Source: Chloroflexota bacterium
Lineage (GTDB): Bacteria > Chloroflexota > Anaerolineae > Caldilineales > Caldilineaceae
Length of the DNA stretch: 8,107 bases
Reading direction: 5' to 3'
Assembly (NCBI GenBank): GCA_003577365.1
Contig: QEUY01000138.1
Span: 1-8,107 of the forward strand
Shown here: positions 1-8,005 of the stretch, in pieces
How the letters are laid out: each line of letters opens with the position of its first letter
Numbering within the stretch: the stretch's first letter is position 1
Made by a program: the position numbers and the translations under genes
Notes under the pieces: model-generated
Seen by the model: only the letters and a program-made list of their open reading frames with translations
What the model was told of the DNA's origin: nothing
Database searches by the model: none

Positions 1-1
1 A

Positions 2-3000
2 CTGGCCGAAGACCCGGCCCAGGTCTATACCGCTATGACCTATCGCACGCGCGACCGCTACCGTGAGGAGGTGGAGCGACTGGCACGCTACAGCCGTTCC
101 AGCGAAACCGAGGTGGCGGCTCAAGCCGTCGAACTGGCGCGCGCCGCCGTGCAGGATGCTGCCGGCCCCGGCGCGGGCATACAGCCCGCGCGCCGCAGCC
201 ATGTGGGCTACTATCTGTTGGGGCAGGGCAGGGCGCAGCTTGAAGCGCGCATCGGCTATGCGCCGCCGCCGGCCAAGCGGCTGCGCCGGGCGCTGTATGC
301 GCACCCCACGGGGGTGTATCTGGGCAGCATTGGCCTGTTGAGCTTGGCGCTGTTGATCCTGCTGCTGGCCGCCTGTGGCGCGGCTGGCGCAGCCGGCTGG
401 CAGATGGCCGTGGCGCTGCTGTTGGGGATCGTGCCTGCGCTCACGGTGGCGGTGAGCCTGGTCAACTGGGGCTTGACCCAGCTCCTGCCGCCGCGCATCT
501 TGCCCAAGCTCGACCTGGAGACGGGCGTGCCCGCCGCGGCGCGCACCATGGTGGTCATCCCCGCCCTGATCAACCGCGCGCCGGATGTCGACGAGCTGTT
601 CCGGCAGCTTGAACTCCATTACCTGCGCAACACAGACCCCAACGGCCATGTGACCTTTGCCGTGCTCACCGATTTTGGCGATGCCGCGGCCGAGACCCTG
701 CCCGACGACGCCGCGCTCTTGGCGCATGCCCAGGAGACGGTGGCGCGGCTCAACCGCCAATATCCCGGCCAACCCTTCTATTTCTTTCACCGCAAACGGC
801 TGTGGAATTCGAGCGAAGGCGTCTGGATGGGGTGGGAGCGCAAACGGGGCAAGCTGCACGAATTCAACCGGCTGCTGCGCATCCCGGTCGACGCGGCCAC
901 GGGCAGGCACAGCGCCCACGACACCTCGTTTGTCGTCGCCGAGGGCGACCTGACGATCCTGCCGGACGTGCGCTATGTGATCACCCTGGACGCCGATACC
1001 GTGCTGCCGCGCGACGCCGCGCGGCGGCTGATCGCGACGCTGGCGCACCCACTCAACCGCGCCGAGTTTGACCCCGTGTCGGGACGGGTCGTCGCCGGCT
1101 ATACGGTGCTGCAGCCGCGCACCGAGATCAACGCCACCAGCGCCAACCGCTCGCTCTTCACCGAGATCTACGCCGGCGATGTGGGGATCGACCTCTATAC
1201 CCTGGCCGTGTCGAATGTCTATCAGGACTTATTTGGCGAGGGCATCTACGTGGGCAAGGGCATCTACGATGTCGATGCCTTTGAGCGCAGCCTGGAAGGC
1301 CGCGTGCCCGAAAACAGCCTGTTGAGCCATGACCTGTTTGAAGGCATCCACGGCCGCGCCGGGCTGGCGACCGATATCATCCTGTTCGAGGATTATCCGC
1401 CCCATTATCTGGTGCATATGCGCCGCGCCCGGCGCTGGATACGCGGTGACTGGCAGCTTGTGCCGTGGCTGGCCCGGCGCGTGCCCTATCAGGGCGGGTA
1501 TGCGCCCAATCCGCTGTCGGCGATCGCACGCTGGAAGATCATCGACAACTTGCGCCGCAGCCTGCTCACGCCTGCGCTGCTGCTCTGGTTTGTGGCCGGG
1601 TGGACGATCCTGCCCGGCTCGTCCTGGCTGTGGACGCTGGCAGGCATGGCGATCCCGGCTGTGCCGGTGCTGACCGGCGCGCTGGAGGCGCTGGCGCGCA
1701 GCCTGCGCCGCGACGGCGGGCGCGATGTGCTGCGCCCGCTGTGGAAGAGCGTGGCGCGCTGGCTTCTGCAACTGGTCTTTTTGCCCTATGAGGCGGTGCT
1801 CAATCTCTATGCCATCGGCGTGACCGTGGCGCGCTTGGCGGTGACGCGGCGGCATATGCTGCAGTGGGTCACGTCGGCCCATGCGGCGCGCCTGGTCGGG
1901 GAGAATGCAACGCTCGACACCACCTTGCAGTGGATGCTGCCCTCGTTGAGCGTCCTGCTGCCGATCGCGCTGCTGACAGTCTGGCTGCGGCCTGCCGCCC
2001 TGCCCGCGGCGCTGCCGGTGTGGCTGGTGTGGGTGGCCGCGCCCGCCATCGCCCATGCCATCAGCCGCCCACGTGTGCCTGCGGTCTATACGCCCAGCGC
2101 GCAGGAGCTTCAGCAGTTGCGCACGCTGGCCCGGCGCACATGGCTTTTCTACGAGCAGTTTGTCGGGCCGGACGACCACTGGCTCCCGCCGGATCATTTT
2201 CAGGAATCACCCAAGGGAGTCGTGGCGCATCGCACCTCGCCCACCAACGTGGGGCTATATCTGGCGGCGGTGCTGGCTGCCCACGATCTCGGCTACATCA
2301 ACGCCGTCAACCTGGCGCTGCGGCTGCGCTCGGCCTTCGACACCCTGGCGCAGCTCGAGCATCACCGCGGGCATATCCTCAACTGGTTTGATACGCAAAC
2401 GCTCACGACCTTGACCCCGGCCTATGTCTCGACGGTGGACAGCGGCAACCTGGCCGCGGCGCTGGTGGCGCTCCGGCAGGGGTGTCTTGAACTCCCGCAC
2501 CAACCCTTGCTGCGCTGGGAACTGTGGCAGGGGCTGGGCGATGCGCTGGCGCTCTTGGCCGGCGAAGTCCAGGCCGTGGGTGACGAGGAGGGGGAAGAGG
2601 CCAAACAGGCCCAAACAGCGCGCCGCGCCCTGCTCCAGCAGATTGAACAGTGGCAGACGACCATCGGCGCGGCCCGCGAGCAGCCGCAGCGTTGGGCGGC
2701 GCTGGTGGACGGCCTGATCCAGGAGGCGCGCCCCCAGCTTGACCGGGCAATCCTGGCCTTTGTCGACGCGCACCCTGAAGCGTTGGACAGCGAGCGGCTG
2801 CATACGCTGCGTGCCTACAGCGTCATGCTCCACCGCCAACTGACCAACTTCCAGCATGAGCTCGGCTTGCTGGCTCCGGTGCAGATGATCTTGCATCACC
2901 CGCCCCATCTGCTGGAAGGCGATGCGCTGCCCGCGCCTGTGCTGCGCCCTTGGAAGCTGCTGCGCCGCCGTCTGCCCGCCAACCCGTCGCTGGGCGAGGC

Positions 3001-6000
3001 CGAGACCGGCTATGGCGATGCGCTGGTGCAGGCGCAGCAGCTTCACGCCGCCCTGCAGACGCTCGCCACCCAAGCCAAGGATCAGACCGCGGCAACCGGC
3101 GCGCCGGCCCAGAGCGCGCTGGCGGACGCTATCTCCTGGAGCGCGCAGTTGGTGGAGACGCTGCGCACCAGCCACACGGCGGTGCAGAGCCTGCTGGCCG
3201 AGCTGGCGGCGATCGCACAGGAGGCGGCGCGCAGGGTGGCGGAGATGGATTTTTCGTTCCTCTTCGACGCGCAGCGCAAGCTGTTCTATATCGGCTACAA
3301 CGTCACCGCCGCCCGCTATGACGCCAACTACTATGACCTGCTGGCGTCGGAGGCGCGGCTGGCCAGCCTGGTCGCCATCGCCAAGGGGGATGTGCCGCAG
3401 AGCCATTGGCTGCACATGGGCCGCCCCTTTACCACGCTGCAAGGGCAGCCTGTCTTGCTCTCCTGGAGCGGCACCATGTTTGAATACCTGATGCCGCTGC
3501 TGCTGGCGCGCAGCTATCCCGGCACGCTGCTGCATGAAAGCTGCGTGGCCGCCGTGGCGCGGCAGCGCCGTCACGGCCAGGAACATCATGTCCCCTGGGG
3601 CGTGTCGGAGTCGGGCTTCTATCAGTTCGACAGCGCGCTCAACTATCAATATCGGGCCTTTGGCGTGCCAGGGCTGGGGTTGAAGCGCGGGCTGGACGAA
3701 GACCTGGTGATCGCGCCCTATGCCTCGCTGCTGGCCGTGGGGCTGGCGCCCGAAGCGGTGCTGCAGAACCTGGGCCGTCTCCAGGCCGAGCAGGCGCAGG
3801 GGCGCTATGGCCTCTACGAAGCGATCGACTACACCGAGCGGCGGCTGCCGCTTGGGCAAAAGAAGGGGTTGGTGCGCTCCTATATGGCGCACCATCAAGG
3901 CATGATCCTGCTGGCGCTCGCCAACTATCTGCAAGATGAGCGCATGGTGGCGCGCTTCCACGCCGACCCGGCCATCGAAAGCGTGGAGCTGCTGCTGCAG
4001 GAGCAGGTTCCCCATGCGCCCACGGTCGACGCCTTGACCGAGACGCAGGCGACGGCCCCGCTGCATGTGGGGACGCCCGCGCCGAGCGTGCCGCCGTGGC
4101 GTGTGCCGCTCGACTCGCCGCTGCCGTTGGCCCACCTGCTCGCCAACGGGCGCTTCACAACGCTGATCACCAACAGCGGCGCGGGCTTTAGCACCTGGAA
4201 CAAGCTGGCGCTCACCCGCTGGCGGCCCGACCCCACGCTGGACGACTGGGGGCTGTGGATCTATCTGCAGGATGTGGCGACCGGCGAACTGTGGTCGGTG
4301 GGCCGGCAGCCCGTGGGCGCTGCGGTCGAGGGCGAGGAGGTCTTCTTCTATCCGCACATGGCCGAATTCCGCCACCGCCGCGGCCCGCTGGGCGTGCAGA
4401 TGGAGGTGACGGTCGCGCCCGATGCCGATGTGGAGGTCCGGCGCATCACGCTCACCAACAGCGGCGAAGAAACGCAGCGCCTGCGTGTGACCAGCTATGC
4501 CGAGGTCGTGTTGGGGGACGGGGCCGCCGACGCCCGCCATCCGGCCTTCGCCAAGCTCTTTGTCGAAAGCGAGTATCTGCCGCAGATGAACGCCCTGCTG
4601 TTCCGGCGGCGGCCGCGCGCCAGCGCCGAGCGCCCGCAGTTTATGGCGCACGCGCTCACCACGGCCACGGCCCGGCCGGTGGGCGCGTATGAAAGTGACC
4701 GTGCCCGCTTTCTGGGGCGTGGGCGCACGCCGCGTCGCCCCGACGCACTGACAGGGGCGGATTGGTTGAGCGGCACGACAGGCGCCACGCTGGACCCCGT
4801 GATGGCCTTGGGCGAGGAAGTTGAGATCGCGCCGCACAGCATGGTGGAACTGGCGTTTGTCACCGTGGCGGGCGAGACCCGCCAGGAGGTCCAGAGCCTG
4901 TTGGCGCGCTTCCAGACCTGGACCAGCGTGGCGCTGGCTTTTGCCGCGGCGCGCAGCCAAGCCGACCAGATGTGGCGCGAGCAGGACTTGACCGCCGAAG
5001 ACCTGGCGGCCTTTGACCAGATGCTCTCGCTGCTCTTCTACCCGCACGCCGCGGGCCGCGCCGACCCGGCGACCTTGGCTCAGAACCGCCTGGGCCAGCC
5101 GTCGCTCTGGCCGTTTGGCATCTCCGGCGACTATCCGATCCTGCTGATCCAGTTGCGCCAGGCCGAGCAGGGCGCGCTGCTGCGCCGGCTCATCCAGGCC
5201 CACACCTATTGGCGGCGGCGCGGGCTGATGATCGACCTGGTGATCGTCAACGAGGAGGAAAGCAATTACGGCCAGGCCGTGCATGGGGCGATCTGGCGGC
5301 TGCTGCAGCGTATGGACGTCGACCAGATGCTCAACCAGCGCGGCGGCATCTTCATCGTGCGCCGTGACCAGATGCGGCCAGAGGAGTATGTCCTTTTACA
5401 GACGGTGGCACGCGTGCTCCTGAACGCCGAGCAGGGGACGCTCGAAGAGCAGCTCGAACGGCTGGCCGCGCTCCCGAACCCGCTGCCCGACCTGATCACG
5501 ACGCTGCCGCCGGAGGCCAACGACGGGCCGCTGCCGCCGCTGGCGCGGCCGCAGGACCTGCGCTTTGACAACGGCTGGGGCGGGTTTAGCCCGGATGGCC
5601 GCGAATATGTCGTCTATTTGGAACCGGGTGTGATGACGCCCGCGCCTTGGATCAACGTAATTGCCAACCCGGACTTTGGCTTTTTGGCCTCGGAGAGTGG
5701 CGGCGGCTATAGCTGGGCGGTCAACAGCGGTGAGAACCGGCTCACAACCTGGCGCAACGACCCGGTCAGCGACCTGCCGTCCGAGGCGCTCTATCTGCGC
5801 GACGAGGAGACGGGCCAGGTCTGGTCGCCGTTGCCTCTGCCCGCGCCGGCGCCGGCTCCCTATCTGGTGCGCCACGGCCCCGGCTACACCCGCTACGAGC
5901 ACCATTCGCACGGCGTTGCCCAGGAGGTGCGCCTCTATGCCGCGCCGGATGCGCCGCTGAAATTCGCGCGCGTGCGGCTGCGTAATCACCTGGAGCGCGG

Positions 6001-8005
6001 GCGGCGGCTGACCGTGACCTTCTATGCCGAGTGGGTGTTAGGGGTCAACCGCGCCCTGAGCCAATCCATGATCTTGCCGGAGGTAAGCGGGGCGGGTTCG
6101 CCTGTGCTGTTGGCGACCAACCCCTATCAGGCCGAGTTCGCGGGCCGCTGCGCGTTTGTGGCCGCCGACAGGCCGCTTCATGGCTACAGCGCCGACCGCA
6201 CCGAGTTCTTGGGGCGCAACGGCGACTATGCCCGCCCGACGGCGCTGCGCCGCGTGGGGCTGAGCAACCAGGTGCAGCCGGGGCAAGACCCGTGCGCCGT
6301 GCTGCAAGTCCACGTCGACCTCGCCCCTGCCGATGCAGAAGGGGCCGGCGCAGAGGGGGCGGAGGCGGAGCTGCTCTTCGTGTTGGGCCAGGGCCGCGAC
6401 GCGGAGGAGGCGCGCAACCTGGTGCAGCGCCACTGCTCGCTCGACGCAGCCGAGGCGGCGTGGCAGGCCACGGCGACCACCTGGCAGGAGATGTTGGGCA
6501 CGGTGCAGGTGCAGACGCCGGAGCCGAGCATGGACCTGCTGCTCAACCAGTGGCTGCTCTATCAGGCGCTGGCCTGCCGTATCTGGGGACGTTCGGCGCT
6601 CTATCAGTCCAGCGGCGCGTATGGCTTCCGCGACCAGCTTCAAGATGTGTTGGCGTTGATCTACGCGCGGCCCGACTTGGTGCGGGCGCAACTGCTGCGC
6701 GCCGCCCGCCATCAGTTTGAGGCGGGCGATGTGCTGCACTGGTGGCATCCGCCCGGCGGCCGCGGCGTGCGCACCCGCATCAGCGACGACCTGCTCTGGC
6801 TGCCCTATGTCACGGCGCACTATGTCGCCGCCACCGGCGACCGCGGCGTGCTTGACGAGAGCGTTCCCTTTCTGCAAGGTGACCCGCTGCAGCCCGACGA
6901 GGAGGAGCGATACGCCGAGTATCAGGCCGGCGACCACACGGCGACGCTCTATGAGCACTGTCTGCGCGCCTTTGCCAAGGGGATCACCCACGGCCCCCAC
7001 GGGCTGCCGCTGATGGGCGCGGGCGACTGGAATGACGGCATGAACCGCGTGGGGATCGAAGGCAAGGGGGAGAGTATCTGGTTGGGCTGGTTCATCTATG
7101 CCGCGGCCAGGGCCTTTGCCGATGTCGCCGAGTCGTTGGGGCGCGGCCAGGATGCCGAACGGCTGCGCGACCAGGCGGAGAAGCTATGCCAGGCGCTCGC
7201 CGCGCACGGCTGGGACGGCCAGTGGTATCTGCGCGCCTATTACGACGACGGCTCTCCCTTGGGGTCGGCGCAAAATCAGGAATGTAAGATCGACTCGATC
7301 GCGCAGTCGTGGTCGGTGCTGTCAGGCGCGGCGGAACCGGCGCGCGCCCGGCAGGCCATGGAGTCGGTGCGCGCGCATCTGGTCAAAGAGGACGCGCGCC
7401 TGATCTTGCTCTTTACCCCGCCCTTTAACAAGACGCGCCGCGACCCCGGCTATATCAAGGGCTATCTGCCGGGCGTGCGTGAGAACGGCGGGCAATATAC
7501 CCATGCCGCGCTGTGGAGCATTTGGGCCTGGACTGAACTGGGCGACGGCGACCTGGCGCAGTCGCTGTTCCAGATGATCAACCCCATCACCCGCGCCGAC
7601 AGCGCCGTCAAGGCCGGTGTTTATAAGGTCGAACCCTATGTGATCTCGGCGGATGTCTACGGCGTTGCGCCGCATGTGGGCCGCGGCGGCTGGACATGGT
7701 ACACCGGGTCCAGCGGCTGGATGTATCGCCTGGGGGTCGAGGCGATCTTGGGGCTGCGCCGCGACGCGCAGTCGCTCTGGCTGGAGCCATGCATCCCGGC
7801 CCACTGGCCCGGCTTCAAGCTGACCTATCGCCTGGGCCGCACCTGCTACTGCTTTACGGTGGAGAACCCCGACGGCGTGCAGCGCGGGGAGACCATCGTC
7901 TCGCTGGATGGGCAGCCGCTGCCCTCCGGCCGCGTGCCGCTGGTGGACGACGGCCAGGAGCATCAGGTGCGCGTGGTGCTGCGCGGCGCCGGCAGCGCCG
8001 CTTGA
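2..8005 (+). CDS. ndvB: Cyclic beta-1,2-glucan synthase (NdvB/ChvB/Cgs family), 5'-partial
   Basis: This is a giant multidomain inner-membrane enzyme that makes cyclic beta-1,2-glucan from UDP-glucose. From the Met at base 35 there are 2656 residues; 11 further codons are open to base 2. In order I see two membrane segments (93-150), a GT84 glycosyltransferase with DAD (319-321), SHDLFEG (431-437) and RARRW (464-468), about five more membrane segments (506-676), a GH189-type cyclization domain (690-1330), and a GH94 phosphorylase region ending with GDWNDGMN (2330-2337). Known family members run to about 2800-2900 residues, so roughly 300 N-terminal residues probably lie upstream (inference). 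The Met at 35 lacks a Shine-Dalgarno sequence, and the residues around it (DPAQVYTA then MTYRTRDRYR) form one block that is internal in characterized homologues, so I reject it as the start. No frameshift or internal stop is present and every expected motif is intact. The family call is very secure; the symbol ndvB is by homology (chvB and cgs are synonyms). Confidence 0.95.
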   Translation: MAEDPAQVYTAMTYRTRDRYREEVERLARYSRSSETEVAAQAVELARAAVQDAAGPGAGIQPARRSHVGYYLLGQGRAQLEARIGYAPPPAKRLRRALYAHPTGVYLGSIGLLSLALLILLLAACGAAGAAGWQMAVALLLGIVPALTVAVSLVNWGLTQLLPPRILPKLDLETGVPAAARTMVVIPALINRAPDVDELFRQLELHYLRNTDPNGHVTFAVLTDFGDAAAETLPDDAALLAHAQETVARLNRQYPGQPFYFFHRKRLWNSSEGVWMGWERKRGKLHEFNRLLRIPVDAATGRHSAHDTSFVVAEGDLTILPDVRYVITLDADTVLPRDAARRLIATLAHPLNRAEFDPVSGRVVAGYTVLQPRTEINATSANRSLFTEIYAGDVGIDLYTLAVSNVYQDLFGEGIYVGKGIYDVDAFERSLEGRVPENSLLSHDLFEGIHGRAGLATDIILFEDYPPHYLVHMRRARRWIRGDWQLVPWLARRVPYQGGYAPNPLSAIARWKIIDNLRRSLLTPALLLWFVAGWTILPGSSWLWTLAGMAIPAVPVLTGALEALARSLRRDGGRDVLRPLWKSVARWLLQLVFLPYEAVLNLYAIGVTVARLAVTRRHMLQWVTSAHAARLVGENATLDTTLQWMLPSLSVLLPIALLTVWLRPAALPAALPVWLVWVAAPAIAHAISRPRVPAVYTPSAQELQQLRTLARRTWLFYEQFVGPDDHWLPPDHFQESPKGVVAHRTSPTNVGLYLAAVLAAHDLGYINAVNLALRLRSAFDTLAQLEHHRGHILNWFDTQTLTTLTPAYVSTVDSGNLAAALVALRQGCLELPHQPLLRWELWQGLGDALALLAGEVQAVGDEEGEEAKQAQTARRALLQQIEQWQTTIGAAREQPQRWAALVDGLIQEARPQLDRAILAFVDAHPEALDSERLHTLRAYSVMLHRQLTNFQHELGLLAPVQMILHHPPHLLEGDALPAPVLRPWKLLRRRLPANPSLGEAETGYGDALVQAQQLHAALQTLATQAKDQTAATGAPAQSALADAISWSAQLVETLRTSHTAVQSLLAELAAIAQEAARRVAEMDFSFLFDAQRKLFYIGYNVTAARYDANYYDLLASEARLASLVAIAKGDVPQSHWLHMGRPFTTLQGQPVLLSWSGTMFEYLMPLLLARSYPGTLLHESCVAAVARQRRHGQEHHVPWGVSESGFYQFDSALNYQYRAFGVPGLGLKRGLDEDLVIAPYASLLAVGLAPEAVLQNLGRLQAEQAQGRYGLYEAIDYTERRLPLGQKKGLVRSYMAHHQGMILLALANYLQDERMVARFHADPAIESVELLLQEQVPHAPTVDALTETQATAPLHVGTPAPSVPPWRVPLDSPLPLAHLLANGRFTTLITNSGAGFSTWNKLALTRWRPDPTLDDWGLWIYLQDVATGELWSVGRQPVGAAVEGEEVFFYPHMAEFRHRRGPLGVQMEVTVAPDADVEVRRITLTNSGEETQRLRVTSYAEVVLGDGAADARHPAFAKLFVESEYLPQMNALLFRRRPRASAERPQFMAHALTTATARPVGAYESDRARFLGRGRTPRRPDALTGADWLSGTTGATLDPVMALGEEVEIAPHSMVELAFVTVAGETRQEVQSLLARFQTWTSVALAFAAARSQADQMWREQDLTAEDLAAFDQMLSLLFYPHAAGRADPATLAQNRLGQPSLWPFGISGDYPILLIQLRQAEQGALLRRLIQAHTYWRRRGLMIDLVIVNEEESNYGQAVHGAIWRLLQRMDVDQMLNQRGGIFIVRRDQMRPEEYVLLQTVARVLLNAEQGTLEEQLERLAALPNPLPDLITTLPPEANDGPLPPLARPQDLRFDNGWGGFSPDGREYVVYLEPGVMTPAPWINVIANPDFGFLASESGGGYSWAVNSGENRLTTWRNDPVSDLPSEALYLRDEETGQVWSPLPLPAPAPAPYLVRHGPGYTRYEHHSHGVAQEVRLYAAPDAPLKFARVRLRNHLERGRRLTVTFYAEWVLGVNRALSQSMILPEVSGAGSPVLLATNPYQAEFAGRCAFVAADRPLHGYSADRTEFLGRNGDYARPTALRRVGLSNQVQPGQDPCAVLQVHVDLAPADAEGAGAEGAEAELLFVLGQGRDAEEARNLVQRHCSLDAAEAAWQATATTWQEMLGTVQVQTPEPSMDLLLNQWLLYQALACRIWGRSALYQSSGAYGFRDQLQDVLALIYARPDLVRAQLLRAARHQFEAGDVLHWWHPPGGRGVRTRISDDLLWLPYVTAHYVAATGDRGVLDESVPFLQGDPLQPDEEERYAEYQAGDHTATLYEHCLRAFAKGITHGPHGLPLMGAGDWNDGMNRVGIEGKGESIWLGWFIYAAARAFADVAESLGRGQDAERLRDQAEKLCQALAAHGWDGQWYLRAYYDDGSPLGSAQNQECKIDSIAQSWSVLSGAAEPARARQAMESVRAHLVKEDARLILLFTPPFNKTRRDPGYIKGYLPGVRENGGQYTHAALWSIWAWTELGDGDLAQSLFQMINPITRADSAVKAGVYKVEPYVISADVYGVAPHVGRGGWTWYTGSSGWMYRLGVEAILGLRRDAQSLWLEPCIPAHWPGFKLTYRLGRTCYCFTVENPDGVQRGETIVSLDGQPLPSGRVPLVDDGQEHQVRVVLRGAGSAA
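311..484 (+). other. First membrane pair of the synthase (about residues 93-150)
   Basis: Two hydrophobic stretches, about residues 95-115 (rich in Leu, Ile, Ala) and 122-147, are separated by a short Gly/Ala loop. They precede the glycosyltransferase domain and would anchor it at the cytoplasmic face. Basic residues before the first segment (KRLRR at 81-85) fit the positive-inside rule. The segment boundaries are estimated by eye from hydrophobicity. Confidence 0.75.
527..1474 (+). other. GT84 glycosyltransferase domain of the synthase
   Basis: Residues about 165-480 form the processive GT-A fold that transfers glucose from UDP-glucose in beta-1,2 linkage. Visible signatures in order are: VVIPAL (173-178) at the start of the fold; LTDF (211-214); a WMGWERKRGKL block (264-274) typical of cyclic glucan synthases; the metal- and UDP-binding DAD at 319-321 (bases 989-997); SHDLFEG (431-437), which holds the likely catalytic acidic residue; and RARRW (464-468, bases 1424-1438), the (Q/R)xxRW motif of processive synthases, here with Arg in the first position. 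All key acidic residues are present, so the domain should be active. In characterized homologues the growing chain is primed on the protein itself; that is family knowledge, not seen here. Confidence 0.9.
1550..2062 (+). other. Second membrane block of the synthase (about residues 506-676)
   Basis: Several hydrophobic segments follow the RARRW motif: about 508-526, 531-553, 573-600, 632-650 and 655-675. They alternate with short basic loops such as RSLRRD (555-560) and TRRH (604-607). In cyclic glucan synthases this block follows the glycosyltransferase and anchors it beside the later catalytic domains, which also work on the cytoplasmic side. The count of about five segments is by eye; the 573-600 stretch contains charged residues and could be an interfacial helix rather than a full crossing. 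Confidence 0.75.
2102..4024 (+). other. GH189-type cyclization domain ('glucoamylase-like')
   Basis: Residues about 690-1330 match the middle domain of cyclic beta-1,2-glucan synthases, which closes linear glucan into a ring by retaining transglycosylation (GH189; older annotation Glycoamylase, PF10091). The helical barrel begins with RRTWLFYEQFV (700-710) and NWFDTQTL (783-790) plus the VSTVDSGNLA block (798-807). It continues after a helical insert with MDFSFLFD (1071-1078), YYDLLASEARLAS (1099-1111), PWGVSESGFY (1187-1196) and AHHQGMILLALANYL (1285-1299). E1106 (bases 3350-3352) and E1192 (bases 3608-3610) sit in the two most conserved acidic motifs and are 86 residues apart. From memory, that equals the spacing of the acid/base and nucleophile glutamates of the characterized Thermoanaerobacter italicus domain. 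The domain assignment is firm; the residue roles are inferred. Confidence 0.85.
2498..3238 (+). other. Helical insert within the cyclization domain
   Basis: Residues about 822-1068 lie between the VSTVDSGNLA block and MDFSFLFD. They are rich in Ala, Gln, Leu and Glu, with a strongly acidic patch GDEEGEEAK (849-857) and long helix-forming runs (860-880, 995-1016, 1035-1070). No catalytic motif is visible. The family normally has a helical stretch at this position, so this is probably a structural subdomain rather than an acquired module. Its sequence is less conserved than the flanks, and I cannot assign a function. Confidence 0.55.
4142..4759 (+). repeat. Internal protein repeat, copy 1 (first GH94 beta-sandwich)
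   Basis: Residues about 1370-1575 are the first of two diverged copies of a beta-sandwich unit. Marker points shared with copy 2 are TRWRPDP (1394-1400), the YLQDVATGELWS stretch (1410-1421), the VTSYAEVVLG stretch (1485-1494), and SDRARFLGRG followed by RPDAL (1554-1572). The order and spacing of the markers are the same in both copies. The duplication is at protein level; no DNA-level identity is apparent, so it is old. Confidence 0.7.
5663..6259 (+). repeat. Internal protein repeat, copy 2 (second GH94 beta-sandwich)
   Basis: Residues about 1877-2075 are the second diverged copy. Its markers are TTWRNDP (1904-1910), YLRDEETGQVWS (1920-1931), VTFYAEWVLG (1994-2003), and ADRTEFLGRN followed by ARPTAL (2053-2071). 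This copy lies immediately before the catalytic barrel and so takes the place of the N-terminal sandwich of ordinary two-domain GH94 phosphorylases. Confidence 0.7.

Larger units (their letters stand above)
4082..8002 (+). other. GH94 phosphorylase region of the synthase
   Basis: Residues about 1350-2656 make up the GH94 (formerly GT36) half of the protein. It contains a beta-sandwich (about 1355-1620), a helical linker or partial barrel (1625-1815), a second beta-sandwich (1840-2150), the catalytic (alpha/alpha)6 barrel (2160-2570) and a C-terminal beta segment. The GDWNDGMN motif at 2330-2337 supplies D2334 (bases 7034-7036), which aligns with the general acid of cellobiose and chitobiose phosphorylases. 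RENGGQYTHAALW (2482-2494) and YTGSSGWMYR (2556-2565) match the positions that bind phosphate and sugar in GH94 structures. In cyclic glucan synthases this domain phosphorolyses beta-1,2-glucan and controls chain length before ring closure. It is intact here. Confidence 0.9.

Noticed and set aside
35..37. ATG as the true start of the gene
   Set aside because: No ribosome binding site precedes it, the frame is open to the left edge, and the upstream in-frame residues continue a conserved family block.
1229..2197. Minus-strand open frame of 322 codons (and similar ones at 6038-7000 and 7322-8056)
   Set aside because: Same reason: antisense shadows of the synthase with biased composition and no family match I can recognise.
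2255..5284. Minus-strand open frame of 1009 codons
   Set aside because: It lies wholly antisense to the conserved synthase frame. Its translation is a His/Gln/Arg-rich, low-complexity product with no recognisable domain, as expected from the reverse frame of GC-rich coding DNA.
5828..5860. Pro/Ala-rich stretch (PLPLPAPAPAP, residues 1932-1942) as a domain linker
   Set aside because: It falls inside the second beta-sandwich between conserved markers, so it is more likely a surface loop than a domain boundary.
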